From Takashimella koratensis (lineage: Eukaryota; Basidiomycota; Tremellomycetes; Trichosporonales; Tetragoniomycetaceae), in contig BCKT01000011.1 of the NCBI GenBank assembly GCA_003116875.1, positions 496,001 through 560,000 on the forward strand: a stretch of DNA of 64,000 bases. Reading direction: 5' to 3'. A program made the position numbers and the translations under genes. Numbering within the stretch: the first letter of the stretch is position 1; the number at the start of each line of letters is the position of its first letter. The notes beneath the pieces were generated by a model, which saw only the letters and a list, made by a program, of their open reading frames with translations, ran no database searches and was not told where the DNA came from. Positions 23,094-32,694 of the stretch are shown one piece after another.

Positions 23094-23721
23094 ACAAATA
23101 CCACACCCGAGAGCGTGGAACGGAGTCGATCGGCGTTGATAGAGAAGGAGGAAAGAGGGGACCGAGTTGAAAAACAAAGGTCGAGTTGGTCGAGGGAAAA
23201 ACGAAAAAAATATAAGTAGCACGCGCGAGTCTGGACAAAGTTCAGATGAGATGCTATGCATGGCGACCTCTTGAATGAGTGAGCCGTGTTCTTGGAACAG
23301 TCTGGTGCTTGTCAAGATTTGGAACTGGGTGGTAAACATACTTCGTGGCTGCTAAAGATGGGGTGCGGATTTTCCGGAACCGCTGTCCTTGGAGGCGGTC
23401 GTCTAGGTTTGAAAGCCATCCCGCGGTGTATGTTGCTTCGTGGTGGCTGTTCAACGGAGTCGAGGTGTAGAGGGATCGGGAACCCACGGCTATGTTTGGC
23501 AAAGTGCCTGCAGCGAGATTCACGTACTCAATCTCATTGGAATATGTGCTAGGTTTATAACCTAAATATCGTTTGTTCACGGACGTAAACGTGGCGGATC
23601 GTTCACTGTCGTCTGACTTCACAGTTTGCTTGATTACACATCCAATTTGGGTCTTAAAGCAACAAGATCATACATCCCAAGACATATCAAGAACAACAAA
23701 CCGGTCTGACAGTACGAGCCC
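23094..23721. other. Convergent 3' region, QCR6 / CFA synthase
   Basis: Presumed 3' UTRs of both genes; several A-rich runs near 23195-23215 (GAAAAACGAAAAAAATATAAG) could serve QCR6 3' end formation. No gene seen. Confidence 0.45.
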
Positions 23722-25587
23722 CTACTCAAAAGTGTCAAACTTGAACGAAAGATCACCCTCTCGAGTGATCGTAAAGATATGATCCCCTGTGACTCGCTCA
23801 GAGAACCCGGCCTCGCAGTAGGCAAAGTAGTCTACGGGATCAGCAAACTTCATCACAGCGAGGCTAGTGATCATGTAGACTTACAGACCCATCGACGCTT
23901 GAAGGACTCAATGTCGTCGGCGTTCATCTCGGGGTACTCGGACTTCAAAGCAGGCAAGATCCCTTCCTCGAACTTGGCCAAGAAGTTGCGACGCCATTGC
24001 CTCAGAGTCCGACCATAGTGGGGCTGTTCTTTATGAGCCAAGGTATAAGAGGTAGACTTACGCCAATGTTGGTGACGCTGTCAACCACGAGAAGACCCTT
24101 GGAGCCAGCGGTGACGCAGTCGATGGTATAAGTCACAGAAGGCAACCATCCTCCAGGGAAGATGTACTTCTTGATAAAGTCGACTTCGTGGTTGTCTGTT
24201 TCCGTCAGCAAATCCAGAGCACAGTTGTGGAGAGGGCTCACATTTCTCGAAACGAGTCTCGGGGATAGTGATGACCTGGATACAAGCAGCTCCAGTCTTG
24301 GGGTTAAGAACAGAGTTGATCACTGAGAAGTATGTCTCGGTGTACTCTTTCCTATACCATATCAGCCTATTGAGTCGTGGTCTCAGCTCACCCGACGTGT
24401 TCAAGCATCTCGATGGAGACGACTCGGTCGAAAGCCCCCTTCCAGCTGTCCGGGACACTAAACAGTGTTAGCTGGTGTGTGCTATTTGTGGGGAAACGCA
24501 CTGGCGATAGTCCATAAGATGGATGGTGATACTGTCGCTCAATCCAGCCGCAGCAATTCGGTCCTCTGCAAGCTTTTTCTGCTCGATCGATAGAGTCAGA
24601 CCATCGACGGTGCAGCCTGTGGCTTTGACTGCCTGTGAAAAAGTTGTAAGCAACTATTCTTTGCTGTTCTAACTCACCTCAATCGCGAAGGAGCCCCATC
24701 CGCACCCAATGTCCATCACTCGGTGACCCGCTCTGATATCGGCTTTCTTCACGATATGCCTACAAGTGGTGAGCTATACTTCGTAAAAAAACATGAATAC
24801 ACTTACAGGATCTTGGCGATCTGAGCCTGCTCTAGCTCGTCGTTGTTCAACGTCTCATCCACAGCTGGAAGCCTCAAAAGGTCCGTGTCAAGCTCTGGGA
24901 AGATGGCGCTGGAATACATCATATCTCGACTCAAGAAACGCTCAAACATCTCATTGGAGAGATCGTAGTGAGCGTGGATGTTAGATTGGGCGGTACCGGT
25001 TGCGTTGGCCAAACGAAAGTTTGCGAGATAGCCGATTGCTCCGAAGACCTTGGACGGGACGGTGGAAACGGCGGAGATGGAGTCAGAGGCCAGCGTAGGT
25101 CGCGAGCGAATGAAGATCTGAATCAAACTTGTCAGTGGAAACATGATGCGCCTAGATAGATGGTGCAACTTGCCTTGAAGAGCTCGACAAGGTCAGAGAC
25201 ATCACAGTCCCCGCTCATGTACGCCTCGGAAAACCCGACGTCGCCATTCAGCATGAGGCGGAGCCAGAACGACTCCCTCTTGACTCGGATCTCGGCACTA
25301 GCGGGCGGGCTCTTGAGCTTGTCAGCGCCAGCGGGGAGCGTGTACGAGCCTTGGTCTGTGACGATCGTGAGACGGCCATACGAGATAGTACGGGACAGTT
25401 GAGCCAAAACGGCGGTGCGTGCGACCGTGTTGACAGGGCCGTAAGTGGCGAGGTTGAACAACGACGAAGTGACAGTGGAAGCAACGCCGTCTGCCACCCC
25501 AAGAAGGGTGTGGGAGACACCGCGGGAGAGCTTGGAGCTGAGTTCGAACATAAGGGGTGCGAGTGGTGATGGGAATGGGTCTTGCAT
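23722..25587 (-). CDS. Cyclopropane-fatty-acyl-phospholipid synthase-like methyltransferase
   Basis: SAM-dependent methyltransferase of the CFA synthase family, expected to act on the double bond of unsaturated phospholipid chains. Nine exons give about 470 residues. Visible: IHAHYDLSNEMFERFL, the SAM motif VMDIGCGWGSFAIE, SIEMLEHVG, FIKKYIFPGGWLPS, and the C-terminal RTLRQWRRNF and YYFAYCEAGF blocks, all in the family order. No transmembrane segments, unlike fungal sphingolipid C9-methyltransferases, which belong to the same superfamily. The first intron uses a GC-AG pair (AAG/GCAAGT near 25173), needed to keep the frame. Start at 25587, or at an in-frame ATG 12 codons later. It is divergent from OLE1. 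Confidence 0.88.
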
Positions 25588-26537
25588 CGGGGGGGATCAC
25601 AGATGCTGGCCCCGTTTAAGTAACGAGTCTCAAATCACCTGCTGCGAAGAGCGAGGCTTCCCTACTTCCCTGCAAAGCCCCGTCGGCCAAGGCCCGGGGT
25701 CTACCCTTCTCCGTCTGTATCATCCCGCTCAAAACGGTATTTATCGAGCCTCTTCTTGCTCGGTTCTCGTTCGTATCCAAGTTTTTGGGTAGGGGACGAT
25801 CAATGTACTGTACCTCCAATCATTACCATCGCATAACACGCTCTCGCAGAGCGTGATTTTTGGTCCGGGGTACGCCCCCAGATCTCAAAGCCCCGGAGGG
25901 GTAAAGGACTTGCTCCGCCTCCTTTGGAAGACCCAGGGCGTTGAGTTGACACTTCACACGGTCCATGCGCCTCTCTTGGCGACGGAGGGTTCGGCACGGC
26001 CTGTTGCCCCCTATTCGGGCGCCGAGTTCCAATTGTGTCGTACCTCTCATTGTGTTTTTCTCGCTTGGCTATCAAATTCCTTTGTATCCTTTTTCCCTCG
26101 ACCAAACATGCGTAAAGTCTATCGACGGGGTCAGCCGACAAGTCTTGAGAAAAGAGTCAAGAGACTTGAATTCGAACAAGCAGTTTTCGTGGCGTTGATG
26201 GAAGCCCTCAGGGTGAAACGTTTGCGGGTGCCTGAGGGGGGCAAGCGAATCAGGATTTTTTATGGGACTCCGGCTGGCCCAAAAATTTAGACCCAAAATC
26301 GCCAAACCCACGCGGGAGAAGCGGTCGGTGCACGTTTGATCCCTTTGCAAGGTCGAATCCATCCATCCACACCTACTAACCACCTCGTCCAGTTCATTAG
26401 CAGACAAAGGAGAAGTCGTCGTCTTATCGACGGTGAGCAAGCTTTCTGTGAGCTAAGAGCACGACTCATGTATAAACCCGGCAAGGGCTAACAATGCGTT
26501 TCGTTCAGCTTCGCGACCGGCTTCTTCTTCACCAACC
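25588..26537. promoter_or_regulatory. Divergent region CFA synthase / OLE1, with likely 5' UTR intron
   Basis: About 950 bp. A good donor (GACG/GTGAGC near 26432) and acceptor (GTTCAG near 26514) suggest a 5' UTR intron in OLE1. A 60-codon open frame at 26108-26290 starting MRKVYRRGQPT is visible but resembles nothing; it could be an upstream ORF. Confidence 0.5.
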
Positions 26538-28186
26538 ATGCTCGGACCGTACGCTATGAAGGATATCGAATGGGTCACCGTCCTCGCCTTGACGGTCCCG
26601 CCCGCTCTCGCCGTCTACGGATTTGCTACCCATCCAATCTATCGATTCACTCTTGCATGGAGGTGAGTGAGGTTGCTCGTTACCTGCAGTGATTCTGACC
26701 ATGTTTCCAGCGTGGTTTACTACTACGCTACCGGCATGGGAATCACCATGGGGTACCACCGACTCTGGGCGCACCGGACGTACAACGCTTCCGTCTGGCT
26801 GCAGTATGTGCTCGCGCTCGCCGGAGCTGGTGCGGTCCAGGGCTCGATCAAGTGGTGGGCACACGGTCACCGCTCTCACCACCGGTACACCGACACCGAC
26901 CTCGACCCTTACTCGGCGCAGAAGGGCCTGTGGTGGTCTCATATCGGCTGGCTGATCATCAAACCGGGTCCAGTCGGGTACGCAGACGCTTCGGATTTGA
27001 CGAAGAACAAGGTCGTGCTTTGGCAAGAACGGCATTACAACACCTTGGCCATCTTCATGGCGCTCGTGTTCCCAACGCTCGTCGCGGGGTTGGGATGGGG
27101 TGACTGGAAGGGCGGGTTTTTCTTCGCGGGTGCCGCGCGACTTGTTGTTGTTCACCATGTGAGTGAGGTCGCGTGACTAGGTCCCTTTACCTCATATTGT
27201 CAAACTTGACGTGGTTCGTGGCCTAAGCTGATCATCTTGGTTCCCCCTCACAGTCCACTTTCTGTGTCAACTCTCTCGCGCACTGGCTCGGCGATGCGCC
27301 ATTCGACGACAAGCACACGCCTCGAGACCACTTCTTCACTGCTCTCGTTACTTTCGGCGAGGGCTACCACAACTTCCATCACCAGTTCCCTATGGACTTC
27401 CGAAACGCGATCAAGTGGTACCAATACGACCCGACCAAGTGGCTCATCTGGCTCATGGCCAAGATCGGCGCCGCGTCGCACCTCAAAACGTTTTCAGAGA
27501 ACGAGATAAAGAAGGGACAGTATACGATGCAGCTGAAGAAGCTGCTCCAGCTGGGCACCGAGCTCGAGTGGCCCGCAGAGGACCTGCCGATTGTTACGTG
27601 GGAGGAGTTCCAGGCGGAAGCGAAGAAACGCATCCTGATCGCCATCCACGGGTTCGTACACGATTGCTCCGCATTCCTGGAACGACACCCCGGCGGCGCA
27701 GAGATTATCCGACGGGCCGTGGGTACCGACGCGACCGCCGCATTCTTTGGCGGCGTCTACGACCACTCCAGCGCGGCACACAATTTGCTCGCGATGATGC
27801 GTGTGGGTGTGTTGATGGGCGGAATGGAGGTTGAACACCTGAAGACACTCATTGGATCAAGAACAGCGAATGCGTCGAGCACGTCACTTGCCCTCACTGA
27901 TGAAGCCTCAAATACGACAATGGTTCAAGCTGTGAAGAGACGGGTCGCCTCTCACGCCTCAGACCTCTCGGCTGCCCTTGAGACATTGCGACCTGCGAAC
28001 GTGCCGTCTTCAGATCGCATCGTGGCTTCGATTCGTGCTTCAATCCAAGCTACAGTCGGTAACTCTTCATCCCCCAGTGCAGATCCTTTCACGTTGGGTA
28101 TCGCACCGTCTCAAAAACTTGTGATTGTTCAACGCCCGCCATCTCTGCGACCAGCAGTGGCAGCTGCGCTTTCAAGTACTTTGTAG
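26538..28186 (+). CDS. OLE1: Delta-9 acyl-CoA desaturase with C-terminal cytochrome b5
   Basis: ER membrane di-iron desaturase making palmitoleic and oleic acid. Three exons (about 26538-26662, 26711-27158, 27254-28186) give about 500 residues. All three histidine boxes are present: [15 protein letters not shown] and EGYHNFHH. The C-terminal cytochrome b5 domain shows the haem motif [17 protein letters not shown]. The region after the b5 domain (about 130 residues, Ser/Ala-rich) has no evident function. The predicted N-terminus has only about 10 residues before the first hydrophobic segment, much shorter than in yeast Ole1; either this is real or an upstream coding exon was missed. No other ATG is found in frame across the likely 5' UTR intron. 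Confidence 0.93.
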
Positions 28187-29164
28187 AATCTATCATTGGT
28201 AGTGGCGGCTACGAGGGCATGTACAAATTCTGGGTTTGCATTTCAGTCAAGGTTCAATCGCTCTGATTTCCTTGTGGCGTAGCACCATGAGTAGCCTCGA
28301 GACGCAGCCACTGCGGTGACCACTTCCATGCAGGTCTTGAGTTTTCTCGGCGTTGTTGAAAAGGCGTCCACGAGACGCAGCAACTGCGGTGATTGTCACC
28401 TCAATGTCGCCCAGTTGGACTGTGGACCAATGGTCACGAATAGGCGTACACGGGAAGGGGCTTCGGGACGCAGCGAATGCGGTGCTTCCGTCTTTGATTA
28501 CAAGTGTCACCGGCATAATTGAGGAACGTCTTGTTACGGCAGTTCGCTCAAAGATACCAAAGCGAACAATGCTCTAGGATGTGCCTCCTCACAAGCCGCG
28601 ATTCCGGGCGGGTAGTCGTACTCGTCTTCCGCTCAGCTGAACAACACGTGGGAAACTAGCACCATTTTGGTCACCGCTCATCAAGGGTGATGTCTATCTT
28701 GGGGCTTTTTTTTTGTCTTATTTTTGAATTTTCTCATCCGAACGCCAAGGAATCCGCTACATCCTCTCAATTTTCATCTTCCATCACCATCATGCTTTCT
28801 CCGTTCCTCGCCATCATTCAAGATCCCAATTTACCGTCTCTCCCGTCGGTAACAACCGTTAAAAGTGTGCCTGTTGGTTTCCCACGATCCGCGGCGGCCT
28901 GGACCCGAATCTATCGCTACCGAACAAAAACGGATCAGCCACAGGCACTTTGCCTAAAAAAACTGAACCATGTCACCCCTGGTGTGGCACACGCCCAAAG
29001 GGCGTACAACACAAATACAGCTCCCACGCCAAACCCCTCATCATTCTCCTTGACAACGCCCCTTGCACAGGTATCGCACAGGCGGATGGATATCAAGCGG
29101 TCCATCTCAAGACGCATCGCTTCATACTTTATTGTCTTTTGCAGGTCAACAAGTCAACCACAAC
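28187..29164. other. Intergenic region with three copies of a GACGCAGC-N5-GCGGTG-like element
   Basis: No gene is supported. Three similar 20-base elements occur at about 28299-28319, 28372-28392 and 28465-28484 (consensus RGACGCAGCNANTGCGGTG). Each contains CGCA and TGCG as a small inverted repeat. They follow the OLE1 stop codon and precede the FAR-17a gene. Confidence 0.5.
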
Positions 29165-30340
29165 ATGGCCTCTTCCTCGTATTCCATCTTTCCCGCACTC
29201 ACGCTCAATGCTCCGCTGGCAAAGATCAGCGCTGAATACGACAAGTCATGGGAACGAGGAGCACTTATCCGTTTCGCATTCCATGCGGGAGCCGCAGCGA
29301 TCATGCAGAATGGATATGCAGGATTGGTTGCGCTCTCTCGAGTTAAGCAGTGTCCCCCAGAGGTGAGGAGTTTCATACTCGGTCTATGAAGAGGATAGTA
29401 CACTGACAAGGGCGCGGTACATACAGTATGGCGGTGCGTGTTCACAATCTGTGCTTTTTCTGCTGCTTCAAGGACATGGCTTCCGTGACGTTGATGCTAA
29501 CGATATCAATACGCAGGTTTCTTTCAATACCTGACTGTCGTCGGGTGCGTGACACCTTCACCTCACCACCTTCTCTACGTTCAAGTCACAACAAGCTAAC
29601 TGATGAGAACAGGTTGACTAAAAGTACCGGTGCCATGGTTGCCTCTACCCTATGCGACCTTTTCCCAGGGATCCCTGGTGAGTCTAATCGACGACAATGA
29701 GCCAGTGTAGACAACTGAATAGTGTCGAAGCCCTGGAACTTCTCAAGCGAGTGTCTCTGCTCTTTTCCCTTCCCACTGAAGTGGCCATTTCCATCGTTTA
29801 TGTGAGTTGAGATCTCCAGAGCTCTTTGCAATTGGACTTTGGACTAGACGTCGAGTTGAAGCTGCGTACATCCACTCATTACCTGCAGTGGACGATCGCC
29901 CTGTTCATCCCTTCGATGAGACCTCCAGTGGACGTCGTGTTCGAGACAGCCTCGGGGCTGATGGTCCAACCAGCTCAAGACCTCGTCTTCCACCTCCCCG
30001 TATGGATGGACCTGTCTATCCACTTGGTCCCAGCACTAGCTCTCATCCTCGGTACGTCGACGAGGGGGTCTTTGGTTACCGCCACTGACGATCGGCGCCA
30101 GACTTCTTCATTCTGGAGAAGAAATTCAAGGCCCCCATGTCTACATGGGGTATCCTCATACTTGCTACTATCACAGGTGTCTCTTATCCCATCTGGATTG
30201 AATACTGTGCCTCTATCAACGGCAAGTTCCCTTATCCGATCTTAACAGAAGTCGGATTTAGTGGTCGGATGGGAGCGTATGTCGGGGTATCAACAGTGGC
30301 CCTCACGTCGTTCTTTTTCCTCAACTGGCTTCACAAGTAG
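29165..30340 (+). CDS. FAR-17a/AIG1-like membrane protein
   Basis: Polytopic membrane protein of the AIG1/ADTRP family, whose animal members hydrolyse fatty acid esters of hydroxy fatty acids with a Thr/His pair. Seven exons (about 29165-29362, 29427-29433, 29517-29544, 29613-29677, 29731-29801, 29889-30051, 30102-30340) give about 255 residues. The second exon is only 7 nt (TATGGCG). FFQYLTVVG and DLSIHLVPALALILDFF carry the Thr and His expected for the active pair; EKKF and IPSM-type blocks and YPILTEVGF are family-like. Several hydrophobic segments are spread along the protein. The acceptor of exon 5 (CGAAG) was chosen because it restores the conserved frame. The lipid role fits its neighbours. 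Confidence 0.78.
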
Positions 30341-30576
30341 CCATACCTGTTGGAGGCTCGTATAACACGTCTGTAGTGCTATGAGTGGTACATGTATGTA
30401 TTCACATGTCCATGAGTTGATGGTAGATGTCCCCAGTCCAACGCGCTCATCCAAACATCTGGGTTGCTTTCATCACGTGACTAAAATCGATCGGCAGTCT
30501 GCGAATGATTTTTGAAGTTTCAGTTTTTCGTAAATATCATTTCAGCATTCACTCAATCTCACTTCCATCCCACACA
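30341..30576. promoter_or_regulatory. IPI3 promoter with CATCACGTGAC element
   Basis: A CACGTG E-box in the context CATCACGTGAC lies about 100 bp upstream of the IPI3 ATG (near 30472-30482). A nearly identical context occurs upstream of ECM15. Confidence 0.5.
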
Positions 30577-32494
30577 ATGACATCTCAAGAGGTCATTCTC
30601 TCCGCTTGCTCTTCCCAGCCCTCGTCATCAACGTCGCACCGGCCCGCATCTTCGGCCACCCCCGCGATCCACCTTCACGACTTGTCTACAGCCTCGGCTT
30701 TACATGCGTTCAAGACGTCGGTCAGCGGCCGAGGAGGGGTGGCAGCTGTCGGGAGCCGGAATGGGGTCGGAGGGACGGTATGGGCCGTGCAGGAGGACAA
30801 GGCTTTGGTTGGAGTCTGGGCGTGGCAGAAGGTGAGTATTGGAAGGGAGGGGAAGGGATTTGTTTAAAGGAAAGACGTAGAGGTAGAGGTAGAGGTGAAG
30901 ATGAGGGTGGGACGAGATGAGCTGACTTGATGATCGTGTTATGCAGGACCAACAACATATGAAGCTACACTTGCCAGAAAAGATCTCGGCGATCACAATC
31001 TCGCCTAACGGGGTATGGCTAGCAGCTGGGTCACCCACAGGCCAGCTATATCTATGGGAGGTGAGTTCAGCGCCTATGTTGTTTGCTCTGTCCAATCCTC
31101 CTTTGCAACCACTACATCTTCTCTGTCTCCGTTTGCTTTGACTAACATATCACACCAGATCTCGTCCGGCCTAATGCTCGCCTCTGTGACCGCGCACTAC
31201 CGCGCCATCACCTCTCTCGCATTCAGCGCCGACTCTCACCTCCTCATCTCCGCTTCACCCGACACGTCCGCACACGTGTTCCTCGTCTCTCGCTTGGTGG
31301 ACGAGGAAGCCGGCGACGCGCCGGGTCGGCCGTACGGGACCCTCGCGGACCATACGCTTGGGATCACCGATGTCCGGTTAGGACTAGGGGGAAGTGGAGG
31401 AGGGCGGTGTTGGACGGCTTCAGAGGACGGGACGGTCAAGGTGGGTTGGACTCGTGAACCTGAAACGTTGATGGGTTTCATTTATCGTCTATTGATCTTG
31501 AAAGTCACCACTGACACACGCATAGGTCTGGTCGCTCCACCCTCCGTTCGACCTGCTCGCGACCTTTGCACTCCCAGCATCCGCCGTCCCCGTAACACTG
31601 GCGGTCGACGCATCGGAGCGCTTCTTCTACGTCGCCGTATCTAACGGCGAGATCTTTCACTTCCCTATGTTTCGATCGACCTCGACGTCCAGCAGTACGG
31701 TCGAGGCTTTAGGCGGCGGTGGCGTTGGTGCTCCCCCTGCTTTGAGGGCAGACAAGAGCGTCATCACTCTCCCTCTCACGGGCTCAGGACCCAAAGCTAC
31801 CTCGGCCCGGCCGACCGCTCTCACACTGAGCATGTCTTCTTCTCAATTACTGTGCGGAACGTCGACTGGCGATATCCACATCTACGATATCCCATCTCAC
31901 CAGCTTGTCCGAACGATTTCTGTTCACCCGGGTCCCGTGACGCACCTCGAGACGATGATCCGCCCAGCAGACCTGGTCGGACACTCGTTTGGGCCGCGAG
32001 CGGCGACCTCGGCCGCGGCTGGGTCGACCGCAGCGGGCGGGAGCTCGGGACGCGGCGCGGGGTCAGGCGGGGCAGGTCCTGGTATGGGCGGAGGAGCGGG
32101 CGGCGGGGTCGAATGGGCGGTGATGGATGTACGTCAGCCAGAGAGGATGCGAGTAGCCAAGGCCGGAAAGCAGATGCAGACGGCTGGGATCGCACTGAGG
32201 CCCTCGGTTTCCGCTTTGGATCGGATAGACCGGCTTCGTCGGCCAGGCCACCTGAGTGTTCTCGGTGGGACGGCGGGTATGGTGAGCAAGGGCGGGGTGG
32301 GCGCTGGGAAGGTCGCAGGAGCAGGGGAGGTGGACCGCCGGAGAGAAGAAGAAAGGGAACGAGCCGGTCTCGTCGAGGAGAATAAGAGACTACGAGCGGC
32401 GCTCGATAGAGCGGTTCGGATTAATGAGAAGATGTGGGAGGGGGTGGTGGATGTCAAGATGGCCAAGTCGGGTAATGGGCAGAACGGAGTTTGA
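30577..32494 (+). CDS. IPI3: WD-repeat pre-rRNA processing factor Ipi3 (WDR18)
   Basis: Subunit of the Rix1 complex acting on pre-60S ribosomes. Four exons (about 30577-30831, 30947-31060, 31159-31440, 31526-32494) give about 540 residues. WD repeats are visible as GVWLAAGSPTGQLYLWEI, AITSLAFSADSHLLISAS, HTLGITDVRLG with WTASEDGTVKVWSL, and QLLCGTSTGDIHIYDI. FPMF after the fourth blade and the C-terminal coiled segment with EENKRLRAALDRA are typical of Ipi3/WDR18. A Gly/Ala-rich loop (around 32000-32110) is inserted near the C-terminal part. The start at 30577 gives MTSQEVILSA, the usual beginning of the family's first blade. Confidence 0.85.
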
Positions 32495-32694
32495 GGAGAA
32501 GAGGAGAAGACAGCTTATTGATATCGCAAGTGACTTATTGTATGCATGTACACACTGTTTGGTATAAGCCCGCGGGACGAGGTTACGCCCTTTGGACGCA
32601 GATAAGGGACATGGATATGAGTTACATCGCTACGGCTGTAAAACAAGATCACATTGCGTCGTAGATTACTTGAGGATCAAATCACATAACCCCC

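Noticed and set aside
26108..26290. 60-codon open frame upstream of OLE1
   Set aside because: Basic, helical-looking but without similarity or known start context; could be an upstream ORF, too weak to call a gene.
28299..28484. Spaced repeats considered as a CRISPR array
   Set aside because: Three imperfect copies with unequal spacing in a eukaryotic genome; better explained as binding sites.
28687..29235. 182-codon frame upstream of the FAR-17a gene
   Set aside because: Overlaps the start of the well-supported FAR-17a gene in another frame and has no recognisable features.
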